Origin: an uncultured Flavobacterium sp.
GTDB lineage: Bacteria; Bacteroidota; Bacteroidia; Flavobacteriales; Flavobacteriaceae
NCBI RefSeq assembly: GCF_946478785.1
Contig: NZ_CAMLDD010000002.1
Span: forward strand, 293,536-357,535
Length of the DNA stretch: 64,000 nt
Reading direction: 5' to 3'
The first letter of the stretch is position 1; every line of letters starts with the position of its first letter. Under the pieces are notes generated by a model, which saw only the letters and a list, made by a program, of their open reading frames with translations, did no database searches and was not told where the DNA came from. Made by a program: the position numbers and the translations under genes. Below, piece by piece: positions 18,157 to 25,816 of the stretch.

Positions 18157-18261
18157 GATTAAAATGCACAAGGTGATATTTAATCTAAATCGCATGTAAC
18201 AATTTAACTTAATGAAACTCATAATTTAAAATTGAATTACACAGTTTTATTATAAAAACAG

Positions 18262-18297
18262 AAAGAGTTTTTGATTATTTCAGAAGCTCTTTTTTTG
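18262..18297 (+). terminator. Terminator-like hairpin, near copy of the narK terminator
   Basis: AAAGAGTTTTTGATTATTTC followed by AGAAGCTCTTTTTTT; the AGAG/CTCT arms and inner TTGATTnATTTC string match 16081-16115. It lies about 105 nt after the small hypothetical gene. Confidence 0.6.
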
Positions 18298-18308
18298 CTT
18301 CAATAATG

Positions 18309-18316
18309 TATATTTG
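18309..18316 (+). promoter_or_regulatory. -7 element before the 18386 gene
   Basis: TATATTTG matches TAnnTTTG. Its last bases form the TTG that would otherwise be read as an upstream start codon. Confidence 0.5.
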
Positions 18317-18385
18317 GGAGATAAAGTGACAGTTTATTTAATATGTCTATTCTCTTTAAAAAAATTAAATAACTTAAGTTTAAAT

Positions 18386-19186
18386 ATGGTAATTAAATTT
18401 GATACGGATAAAATTGTAAACTATCTTCAAAAGCATAAATCAAACTTATCAACTTTATATAAATGGAACGTCAAAATTGAAAAATTGTTTCTCCTTAAAA
18501 TATTGATGGAAGATGAATTGGAAATCATGAATTCATTAACTCCGTATGAGAAAGAATTGAAACTTAAAAAAGTAGTTGGAAAAAAGCTAAAGGAAGCATT
18601 AGAGTCAAATTTTGAATTATTTGATCAATTGTGTTTGTGGATTATTAAAGATTGGGGAGGAATTACCAGTACAAATGACAAGGAAACATTAAATGTGATA
18701 AAAAAGTTCTTAAGCAGCGAAAACCCCAGTTTTGACCGAATAGCAAGTACTTCAAAAGTGGGGTCTTATTTATTTCCTCAAAAAAATATAATTTATGATT
18801 CCCGTGTTGCTTATTCTTTAAACTGGATTATTCTTTCGCAAAATGCCGGACAATATTTTTTTCCAATTCCAGAAGGTCGTAATTCAAAAATGTCTGCTTT
18901 TGATTTAAATGTGCTGATTAGATTAAAAAATATTGCTAATTATCATACTGAAAATATTGAACATTTAGACCGCAAACTATATATAAACAATGCCGATAAA
19001 AAGCTGTTTATAAATAAAAAACAAGCATATTCTGAGCTTAACAATCTTGTTAAAAATATTAATCAAAAATTATGGGAAGGAGATGAGGAAAAACAGCAAA
19101 ATCTATATTACACAGAAATGCTATTGTTCTCAATTGCTGATAGAGAGATTTTTTTAGACATAACCACCCAATATGGAATTAAGTAA
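18386..19186 (+). CDS. Hypothetical protein, 266 residues
   Basis: The frame extends to a TTG at 18314, but that TTG is part of a -7 box; ATG 18386 is preferred. The family is not recognised. It is soluble, mostly helical and lysine-rich in the N-terminal third. Distinct blocks are WIIKDWGGI, FDRIASTSKVGSYLFPQKNIIYDSRVAYSLNW and FFPIPEGRNSKMSAFDLNVLIRL, which look like conserved functional segments (acidic, arginine and asparagine residues). It ends 12 nt before a SAM methyltransferase gene, so the two probably form an operon. AT-rich codon use hints at acquisition. Confidence 0.6.
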   Translation: MVIKFDTDKIVNYLQKHKSNLSTLYKWNVKIEKLFLLKILMEDELEIMNSLTPYEKELKLKKVVGKKLKEALESNFELFDQLCLWIIKDWGGITSTNDKETLNVIKKFLSSENPSFDRIASTSKVGSYLFPQKNIIYDSRVAYSLNWIILSQNAGQYFFPIPEGRNSKMSAFDLNVLIRLKNIANYHTENIEHLDRKLYINNADKKLFINKKQAYSELNNLVKNINQKLWEGDEEKQQNLYYTEMLLFSIADREIFLDITTQYGIK

Positions 19187-19198
19187 AAAATCAATAAA

Positions 19199-19822
19199 AT
19201 GACCAACTCCTGGACTCAAAGATGGAACGACCGCTACAGCAATGAAGAATTTGCTTATGGCACAGCACCTAATAATTACCTAAAAGAACAATTGGAAAAA
19301 TTAAATCCCGGAAACATTCTTTTTCCGGCTGAAGGCGAAGGTCGAAATGCTGTTTTTGCTGCTAAATCAGGTTGGACAGTTTCTGCTTTTGATATTAGTT
19401 CCGAAGGAAAAAACAAAGCCATAAAACTTGCCGAAACCCATAATGTAACGATTGATTATCAGATTGAGGAACTTGATTCCCTGAGTTATCAGACAGAACA
19501 ATTTGATGCACTCGCCTTAATTTATGCACATTTTCCGGCAGGAATAAAATCGTCTATTCATAAAAGATTAGATCAATATTTAAAGAGAGGCGGAATTATA
19601 ATTTTTGAGGCTTTCAGTAAAAAACATCTTGAGTATCTTGCTAAAAACGATAAGGTTGGCGGTCCAAAAGATATAGAATCTTTATTTTCAATAGAAGAAA
19701 TCCAAGATGATTTTCCTAATTATCAAATTATAGAATTAGAAGAAATAGAAATTGAACTGAACGAAGGTTTATTCCATAACGGAAAAGGTTCGGTAATCCG
19801 GTTTATTGGAAGAAAAAAATAA
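19199..19822 (+). CDS. Class I SAM-dependent methyltransferase
   Basis: A 207-residue methyltransferase with the TehB/thiopurine-methyltransferase-like layout. The N-terminal [21 protein letters not shown], motif I in [14 protein letters not shown] (residues 42-55), the acidic AFDIS loop and the [12 protein letters not shown] motif are visible. Detoxification of an electrophile or metalloid is the usual role in this group, but the substrate is not predictable. It lies 12 nt behind the hypothetical gene at 18386 and is followed by a repeat palindrome. Confidence 0.82.
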   Translation: MTNSWTQRWNDRYSNEEFAYGTAPNNYLKEQLEKLNPGNILFPAEGEGRNAVFAAKSGWTVSAFDISSEGKNKAIKLAETHNVTIDYQIEELDSLSYQTEQFDALALIYAHFPAGIKSSIHKRLDQYLKRGGIIIFEAFSKKHLEYLAKNDKVGGPKDIESLFSIEEIQDDFPNYQIIELEEIEIELNEGLFHNGKGSVIRFIGRKK

Positions 19823-19831
19823 ATTTCAAAA

Positions 19832-19873
19832 GTAGAGACGCACAGCAGCGTCTCTACTGCTGGGCGTCTCTAC
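19832..19873. repeat. GTAGAGACGC palindromic repeat with doubled right arm
   Basis: GTAGAGACGC at 19832-19841 pairs with either of two copies of GCGTCTCTAC at 19848-19857 and 19864-19873. A relative is at 38045-38074. It may also act as a terminator for the convergent genes on both sides. Confidence 0.7.
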
Positions 19874-19895
19874 AATTACAAATTCCTAAATTAAA

Positions 19896-20702
19896 TTAAC
19901 TCTTATACACCATTCCCATATCTTCGATAGAGAATTTATCAGTCAATAAATGCAACAATTTATCCCTTAAAGCAATATATTCCGGCATTTTTACAATTTC
20001 AATTTTGTTTCTTGGCCTTGGCAGATGTACTTCTACAATTTCTTTTATGGTAGAAGCCGGACCATTATTTAAAACAACAATTCTGTCGGATAAAAACAAA
20101 GCTTCTTCGATGTCGTGCGTAATCATTACAATGGTTTTTTCACGGTTGTTTAAATTCCATAACTTTAAAACTTCCAATTGCATAGAGCCTTTTGTCAACG
20201 CATCCAAAGCACCAAATGGTTCGTCCAAAAGCAATACTCCCGGATTTATGGCAAATGCTCTCGCAATGGCAACACGCTGTTTCATTCCGCCAGAAAGCTG
20301 TCCCGGTAATTTGTCTTTATGTTCAAATAAATTCACCATTTTAAGATTCTGAATCACGATTTCGTGTTTTTCTTTTTTAGAACAATTCATTACCGAATCA
20401 ACTGCCTGAAAAATATTTTCTTCAACGGTCAGCCATGGTAAAAGCGAATAATTTTGAAAAACGATTCCGCGATCAGGTCCCGGTCCTTTTATTTTTTCAT
20501 TGGCCAATTCAACAGAACCGCCGGTTGGGGTTAACATTCCGCCAATGGCATTCATAATAGTTGATTTTCCACAACCAGAATGTCCGATAATAGAGATTAT
20601 TTCTCCTTTTTGAATTGATAAATTAATATCTCGAACCGCTATATATTTTCCTTTTGGTGTTGGGAATGATATTTCTAAATTTTTTATTTCTAAGTAACTC
20701 AT
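19896..20702 (-). CDS. nrtC: Nitrate ABC transporter ATPase
   Basis: A 268-residue ABC ATPase of the NrtC/SsuB/TauB group. Walker A GHSGCGKST (about residues 38-46), the Q-loop VFQNYSLLPW, the signature LSGGMKQRVAIARA and Walker B LLLDEPFGALDALT are intact. It lacks the C-terminal NrtA-like extension of cyanobacterial NrtC, so it corresponds to the NrtD-like short form. It is the last gene of the porin-nrtA-nrtB-nrtC operon and would energise nitrate or nitrite import. Confidence 0.88.
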   Translation of the reverse strand: MSYLEIKNLEISFPTPKGKYIAVRDINLSIQKGEIISIIGHSGCGKSTIMNAIGGMLTPTGGSVELANEKIKGPGPDRGIVFQNYSLLPWLTVEENIFQAVDSVMNCSKKEKHEIVIQNLKMVNLFEHKDKLPGQLSGGMKQRVAIARAFAINPGVLLLDEPFGALDALTKGSMQLEVLKLWNLNNREKTIVMITHDIEEALFLSDRIVVLNNGPASTIKEIVEVHLPRPRNKIEIVKMPEYIALRDKLLHLLTDKFSIEDMGMVYKS

Positions 20703-20727
20703 AATGTTTTAGTTTTAAATTTTTGAA

Positions 20728-20753
20728 AAGTTTCAAGTTTCAGGTTTCAAGTT
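20728..20753. repeat. GTTTCAAG-family intergenic repeat, copy 2
   Basis: AAGTTTCAAGTTTCAGGTTT and neighbouring bases lie in the nrtB-nrtC gap, followed by CCTTTGCGCCTTTG, another string common in such spaces. Confidence 0.6.
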
Positions 20754-20796
20754 AAAAACCTTTGCGCCTTTGTTTCTTTAGACCTTTGTCCCTTCA

Positions 20797-21684
20797 TCAG
20801 GCTTTATAAGCCACTTTACCTTCGATATAAGTGAATAACTTATCGAAAAGAAGTCCCACAATTCCGATGATAATAATGGCTGAGATTACTTTTTCCAGAC
20901 TTAGGGCATTCCAGCTGTCCCACACAAAAAATCCGATTCCTGCACCACCCGAAAGCATTTCTCCGGCAACAATCACCAACCAGGCAACACTGATGCTCAA
21001 ACGTAATCCGGTAATAATATGAGGCAAGCTATACGGAATTAAAATTTTAGTTAAATAACGCATTTTCGAAAAGCCGAATGCTTTTGCTACATTCTTATGA
21101 TCTTGCGGAATCGAAGCCACTCCAAAAGAAGTATTGATTAAAGTTGACCATAATGAGGTAATAAAAACAATAAAAATAGTTGCCATCCCGGTATCTTTAA
21201 ATACCACCAATCCAATTGGAAACCATGCTAAAGGTGAAACAGGTTTTAAAAGCTGTACAATTGGATAGAAAATTTGTTTACAGACAGCACTTGCTCCCAT
21301 CAAAATCCCAATTGGAATAGCGATTAAAGACCCCAACAAAAATCCAAATAAAACCGTTTTTATAGAATTGAATAATTGCAATCCAATTCCCTTATCATTA
21401 GGACCATAATCGTAAAAAGGATCGCTCAACATTTCTTTCAACACTGTAAAAGTAGCTAAAGGTCCCGGCAGCGCATCTTTGGTATACATGCTTAGCAAAC
21501 TCCAAAAACCTATAAAAACAAGGACTCCGATTCCGGCTAATACTGTTGATTTTAATTTTGCTGCAAATTGACCAATGATTACTTTAAACTTCTCACTTTT
21601 TACTGAATCATTGATAGTTTCCGAAGCCAAAACCTCGGCTTGACCGGAAATATCACTAAGTGTTAATGTATCTTTATCTGACAT
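20797..21684 (-). CDS. nrtB: Nitrate ABC transporter permease
   Basis: A 295-residue inner-membrane permease of the binding-protein-dependent type, with about six hydrophobic segments after a 40-residue polar N-terminus. The EAA-like loop that contacts the ATPase is seen as NVAKAFGFSKMRYLTKILIPYSLPHIITGLR. It belongs to the NrtB/SsuC/TauC group; the neighbouring NrtA-like protein and nitrate genes point to nitrate or nitrite. A 112-nt gap to nrtC and a 162-nt gap to nrtA both contain repeats. Confidence 0.88.
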   Translation of the reverse strand: MSDKDTLTLSDISGQAEVLASETINDSVKSEKFKVIIGQFAAKLKSTVLAGIGVLVFIGFWSLLSMYTKDALPGPLATFTVLKEMLSDPFYDYGPNDKGIGLQLFNSIKTVLFGFLLGSLIAIPIGILMGASAVCKQIFYPIVQLLKPVSPLAWFPIGLVVFKDTGMATIFIVFITSLWSTLINTSFGVASIPQDHKNVAKAFGFSKMRYLTKILIPYSLPHIITGLRLSISVAWLVIVAGEMLSGGAGIGFFVWDSWNALSLEKVISAIIIIGIVGLLFDKLFTYIEGKVAYKA

Positions 21685-21742
21685 GGCATTGTAATTTAAA
21701 TTGAAAATTATATTTATTAATATCCGTATGAAGTTAATTTTA

Positions 21743-21824
21743 CCACAGATTATAATGATTCTTATAGATTAAATAACTTTAAGTAGGTTTAAAGAATAGT
21801 CCTTAATAACTATTAAATCTGTGG
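21743..21824. repeat. CCACAGATT inverted repeat in the nrtA-nrtB gap
   Basis: CCACAGATT at 21743-21751 and AATCTGTGG at 21816-21824 are exact complements enclosing about 64 nt of AT-rich sequence. It could be a small non-autonomous element or an mRNA stem within the operon. Confidence 0.6.
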
Positions 21825-21846
21825 TGGAAATAAACTTAGTAAAATT

Positions 21847-23061
21847 TTATTTTTTAACTACTTTTAAATATCCTGCAGGATTCGAAGGATCAAAAACCGT
21901 TTTGTCTATAGTTAGCGAGAAAGGCTTCATGTCATCATTCGGCACTTTTACCTTCATGCTTTTCGCAACCTCTTCGTATAAATCCTGTAAGATCAGCTTA
22001 TCTGCAATTGCTTTATAATTAGGCGCTTCTTTCAAATATCCAAATCTTACAAACTGAGCCATTGCCCAGATAGCATGGGATTTACGAGGATAATTTACCG
22101 CTCCGCCTTTGTGAAACAACATATAATCTTTAGCATAAATCTGCGTTCCCTGATTACAGCCTAAATCGTAATTCCCCATTAATCGGTTTTCAATAACATC
22201 TGCAGGAGCGTTTACATAAGGAGCTTTTCCAATTATTCCGGCTGCCTTTTTACGATTGGCTGGATTGTCTAACCAGATACAAGCTTCCAAAACTGCTTTC
22301 ATTACTTTTACAAGATCTGTTCTGCGTTTTTCACTGAATTCTTTATTTACAACCAATGCCTTTTCAGGATGGTCTTTCCAAATATTCTGAGAAGCTACTT
22401 GTGTAAAACCAACTCCTTGTTTTACAGCAACTCCGCCCCAAGGCTCTCCAACACAAAATCCATCCATATTGCCAACCTTCATATTAGCTACCATTTGCGG
22501 AGGGGGAATTGTAATAATTTTAGATGTTTTTTGATTCACACCAGCAATTGCCATCCAGTTACGCAACCATAAATCGTGTGTTCCTCCCGGAAAAGTCATG
22601 GCAAAAGTCACTTCTTTCTCTGCTTTTAATTTTGCAGCCACAACCGGCGCTACTTTGTTCATTTGCTTGAAACCAACTTTCCCGCAAAAATCTTTAGAAA
22701 GTGTGATCGCCTGACCATTTACATTTAGCATCATGGCAATTTTCATTTCAGAACCTGCTTTTCCTCCTACCCCTGTGTAAACCGAAAACGGCATTGAATA
22801 CAGACAGTGCGCTCCGTCTAATTCTCCAGTTAAAATTTTATCACGAACATTCGCCCATGAAGATTCTTTTGTTACTACGACTTCAACGCCGTATTTTTTA
22901 AACAATCCCAATTCTTTTGCCATTACGATTGGGGAGCAATCGGTAAGTGGAATAAATCCTAATTTTACCGGGTCGTTCTGAGCTGTTATTTCCGAAAAGG
23001 AAGCTATCATGACCACTACTAAAGTCAGTATAGTTTTTTTGATTGTGTTTACTTTTTTCAT
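21847..23061 (-). CDS. nrtA: Nitrate ABC transporter substrate-binding protein
   Basis: A 404-residue NrtA-like protein with a cleavable signal peptide (hydrophobic 10-23, cut near ITAQ). It begins VKLGFIPLTDCSPIVMAKELGLFKKYGVEV and carries LNVNGQAITLSKDFCGK and MDGFCVGEPWGG, the ligand-binding segments shared with cyanobacterial NrtA and with the orphan copy at 16230. It binds nitrate or nitrite in the periplasm and delivers it to NrtB. It follows the porin gene by 28 nt in the same operon. Confidence 0.88.
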   Translation of the reverse strand: MKKVNTIKKTILTLVVVMIASFSEITAQNDPVKLGFIPLTDCSPIVMAKELGLFKKYGVEVVVTKESSWANVRDKILTGELDGAHCLYSMPFSVYTGVGGKAGSEMKIAMMLNVNGQAITLSKDFCGKVGFKQMNKVAPVVAAKLKAEKEVTFAMTFPGGTHDLWLRNWMAIAGVNQKTSKIITIPPPQMVANMKVGNMDGFCVGEPWGGVAVKQGVGFTQVASQNIWKDHPEKALVVNKEFSEKRRTDLVKVMKAVLEACIWLDNPANRKKAAGIIGKAPYVNAPADVIENRLMGNYDLGCNQGTQIYAKDYMLFHKGGAVNYPRKSHAIWAMAQFVRFGYLKEAPNYKAIADKLILQDLYEEVAKSMKVKVPNDDMKPFSLTIDKTVFDPSNPAGYLKVVKK

Positions 23062-23089
23062 TTTAAATAGATTTAAAAGTTATTTATAA

Positions 23090-24535
23090 TTATTTCTTAG
23101 CCAGAAAATTAGGCTTGATGTTTAGCATTACGTAAGCAAATTGCGGTGTTAAATCTGGATTAGCAACATTTTTTACTGCTGCAGAAGCCATAGAATTGGT
23201 AGCTTTCATGATGGAATAACCCGCTTCTATATTGATGATTTTGGTTAAATTGTATTTTACTGTTAAATCTAATTCGGTACCCAGATAAGAGTTTAACTCT
23301 CCGCCAGAGCCATTAGATAATTTATTTGCCGATTCAAAACCGTGTACATCTAAATTGAAGCTTAGATTGTCTTTAGCATTGTATTTTATTTTAAAGAAAT
23401 AATTTAATAAACCTTGCTTTCCAAATCCATTGGCTGCATAAAAATAATCCATGCTTCCCCAGAACTTGTGTGGCGTTCCGTATAAAGGATCAAAGCGATT
23501 GTCTTCAGTAGATGTTGTTTTCGTTCCGTCATCACCTGATAAATAATCAACTCCTGGCCCAATAAATAATTTTCTTCCAATTTGCAGAGTCGAAGTGATC
23601 GAAGCCATATTTGCATTCAGGGCTTTTCCATCTTTATTATGACTGCTTTGGTTATAAAAGCTTCCTGTTAAGTTTAATGTTCTGGTTGGATTAATATTAA
23701 AATAAATTCCAGTTGTGTTTCTGTTCCATGTTCCTTCTCCGTTTACTTTAGTGGTTACGGCCGGTGTTCCTGAAGTAACCATTGTATATTTATTAAAATC
23801 GTCTTTAAAGAACAGAAAAGACAAATCTCCAAAGAAGAATTTTTTACCTATATAGGCATATTGAAATGATTTGTACATCGTTCCAATTCCGTTTGTTCCT
23901 GCTCCGTAAGCCGGATTAGTTCCGTTGTAAATAGTTCCGGTATTAAGTTCCTTGTTTTGATTGAATGCCACTCCAATATCTGCAATCCAGCCTTTGTTGG
24001 CATATTTCAGGATAATCGCATCGTGACGTCTTCCTTGTTGCAACCAATCTAAGCTTCCCAAAACTTTCTGGTCATCATATGAAATTTCCTGACGTCCTGC
24101 TTTTACGGATAAATTCTGAATAGTACTTAAGGTATCTATTAAAGAAATTTCTGCCCAGGCTTCGTGCAATAAAATTCCGTTATTAGCTTCAGTGGTTGTT
24201 CTGTTGATTGAAGAGGCGTCCTGACCCCAAACACGAACATCTTGTAATGAAGTATAAATTTTAAAACGATATCCTGTATATCCGGCTGATAATCTTGTTC
24301 TTTGACTTGTAAATAAGGCAGCTTTATCTCCTTTTTGCTGTAGTGTTCCTTGTCCGGCACGCATTTCTACACGGTCTCTTAATTGTCCGGTAAAAGTAAA
24401 TTGCGCTTTGGCTTCAAACTTTCCTAAACAAGTTATAGCAACTCCTAGTAAAATTGTTTTTGAAAGTTTTGTGTTAAAAAGCCTCTCTTTTTTTTGACTT
24501 TGATTCTTAAATATCAGATTAGTTAATTTAGACAT
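23090..24535 (-). CDS. Alginate-export-like outer-membrane porin
   Basis: A 481-residue outer-membrane beta-barrel with signal sequence (hydrophobic stretch near 28-44, cut after KAQ). Many alternating strands end in aromatic residues, and the last strand finishes in NIKPNFLAKK. The layout resembles the alginate export/OprD-like porin family. As first gene of the operon with nrtA, nrtB and nrtC it most likely lets nitrate or nitrite through the outer membrane; that role is inferred from position. Confidence 0.78.
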   Translation of the reverse strand: MSKLTNLIFKNQSQKKERLFNTKLSKTILLGVAITCLGKFEAKAQFTFTGQLRDRVEMRAGQGTLQQKGDKAALFTSQRTRLSAGYTGYRFKIYTSLQDVRVWGQDASSINRTTTEANNGILLHEAWAEISLIDTLSTIQNLSVKAGRQEISYDDQKVLGSLDWLQQGRRHDAIILKYANKGWIADIGVAFNQNKELNTGTIYNGTNPAYGAGTNGIGTMYKSFQYAYIGKKFFFGDLSFLFFKDDFNKYTMVTSGTPAVTTKVNGEGTWNRNTTGIYFNINPTRTLNLTGSFYNQSSHNKDGKALNANMASITSTLQIGRKLFIGPGVDYLSGDDGTKTTSTEDNRFDPLYGTPHKFWGSMDYFYAANGFGKQGLLNYFFKIKYNAKDNLSFNLDVHGFESANKLSNGSGGELNSYLGTELDLTVKYNLTKIINIEAGYSIMKATNSMASAAVKNVANPDLTPQFAYVMLNIKPNFLAKK

Positions 24536-24561
24536 GGTTATTTGTTTTGATTAGTATGAAG

Positions 24562-24569
24562 CAAACTTA
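24562..24569 (-). promoter_or_regulatory. -7 element of the porin-nrt operon
   Basis: Reads TAAGTTTG on the minus strand, 27 nt before the porin start. There is no TTG at -33; the region holds the operator candidate instead, as expected for an activated promoter. Confidence 0.55.
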
Positions 24570-24571
24570 CA

Positions 24572-24587
24572 TACGTATTAATACTTA
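24572..24587. promoter_or_regulatory. Fnr/Crp-type operator candidate (porin-nrt operon)
   Basis: TACGTATTAATACTTA fits TAMGT-N6-ACKTA, next to the -7 box of the operon. Confidence 0.65.
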
Positions 24588-24654
24588 AGTAGTGTGCTTT
24601 TGCCATATCAAAACATTTTTTTTCAGCAGAAAAAAGAGTTTTAAAATCAATTTA

Positions 24655-24676
24655 TTTACTGCGTTATCGCAGTAAA
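24655..24676. repeat. Hairpin with ACTGCG-CGCAGT core
   Basis: TTTACTGCG and CGCAGTAAA pair around TTAT. No T-run follows, so it is a poor terminator; the same core with one base changed is in the terminator at 14474-14497. Confidence 0.6.
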
Positions 24677-24921
24677 TTTAAAATAACCAAGTCATAACAA
24701 GGCTTTACAAATACTTCCTTTTGAAATTATAGCTAATGTTTTGAGGAAAAAAGGAATTAGTTTAAATATAAAACTAGCTTTTTTAAGTGTTTTTTGAAAA
24801 TATAAAGTAAAATAGACAAAAATATACGCAGAATTATTTCTAAGTACTTATTTAAACTATTTGAAAAGGAGGTTTTATGAAGAAGAAATGTCTTTTGAGA
24901 AAAGAACTACTTAGATCTTAA

Positions 24922-25626
24922 TTAGAAATATTTATGTTCCATTATTTCAGATTGCAGTTTTGGAAGTGCCAATAAGCCAATTCTTTTGCCCACGGTTTTT
25001 ATAAGAGCTTCTTTTTTAAGGCTTGAAAGTATGCGAATTGCCTGTTCTTCAGTAGTTCCGGCAAAGTCGGCAATTTCTTTTCGGGAGAGTTCAATTTCTA
25101 TTAAACCATTGGTTTGGCCAAACTTACGGTGAATATATAAGAGTAAGTCAATTATACGTTCACGTACATTCATGTGGGCAATTTTTCGAATGTTGTTTTC
25201 GCTTTTGTTTAGTTCATCAGCATAAAATAACATCAGGGCATAAGTAAATTCAGGGACATTTTGAAGTATTTCCATCATGGTTTCATTACTGAAATTACAT
25301 AAAACAGTATCTTCCAGCGCATAGGCGCCAATTAAATATCGTTTACTGGTACCAAAACCACGAAATCCAATTGTGTCTCCGTTTTTGGTTAAGCGAACAA
25401 TTTGCTCACGTCCGTTAATTCCGGTTTTGACTGTTTTTACTTTTCCCTTACAGATAAAGTAAAGTCCCTGAATTGGAGCGCCTTCAATAATAAACTGATG
25501 TGATTTTTTACATACGAAGCTGTGCTTTTTGGCAACATACTGCTTCATTTGCTCTAAATGCAGGTGTTTTTTTATAAAACAGTTTTCGTTTGTACAGGTA
25601 TAACAAATGGCCAATTCTTCTTTCAT
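24922..25626 (-). CDS. Fnr-like Crp/Fnr-family regulator with N-terminal cysteine cluster
   Basis: A 234-residue regulator: cyclic-nucleotide-binding fold (about 30-140), long dimer helix (about 145-165) and winged helix with recognition segment SRKEIADFAGTTEEQAIRIL near residues 180-200. Cys8, Cys11 and Cys16 (CYTCTNENC) plus Cys39 resemble the iron-sulfur ligands of Fnr (C-x2-C-x5-C plus a distal Cys), so oxygen or NO sensing is plausible but not shown. The gene lies between the nrt operon and the divergent nitrate reductase gene, both with matching operators, making it the best candidate regulator of nitrate assimilation here. Confidence 0.85.
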   Translation of the reverse strand: MKEELAICYTCTNENCFIKKHLHLEQMKQYVAKKHSFVCKKSHQFIIEGAPIQGLYFICKGKVKTVKTGINGREQIVRLTKNGDTIGFRGFGTSKRYLIGAYALEDTVLCNFSNETMMEILQNVPEFTYALMLFYADELNKSENNIRKIAHMNVRERIIDLLLYIHRKFGQTNGLIEIELSRKEIADFAGTTEEQAIRILSSLKKEALIKTVGKRIGLLALPKLQSEIMEHKYF

Positions 25627-25710
25627 GGGATCCCTTTTTATTTGATTTACAAACTAAATTCCTGTTCCTTATTTATTTTGATTCAAAAATAGAAAAATAA
25701 ATTGATTAAA

Positions 25711-25726
25711 TACGTATTTATACGTA
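25711..25726. promoter_or_regulatory. Fnr/Crp-type operator candidate (nitrate reductase)
   Basis: TACGTATTTATACGTA is a perfect dyad fitting TAMGT-N6-ACKTA in the divergent space. A -7 match, TATTTTTG, follows at 25735-25742. Confidence 0.68.
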
Positions 25727-25816
25727 AAAATACTTATTTTTGTATAGCTTTAAATAAGTGCTTTATCTGAAACCTTATCAAAAGATCATAATTGTAGTAT
25801 TTAAAAGACAACCGGA

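Larger units (their letters stand above)
24536..24921. other. 386-bp regulatory space between the fnr-like gene and the porin-nrt operon
   Basis: Contains, from the porin side, a -7 box, a 16-bp operator candidate, an overlapping palindrome TACTTAAGTA (24582-24591), a 9-bp-stem hairpin (24655-24676) and the palindrome TAAGTACTTA (24841-24850). No gene was recognised. Confidence 0.65.

Noticed and set aside
24877..24921. A 14-codon frame behind a perfect AAGGAGG on the plus strand
   Set aside because: Strong ribosome sites are rare in this phylum and no gene follows on this strand before 25817; the match is probably chance in the space downstream of the fnr-like gene.
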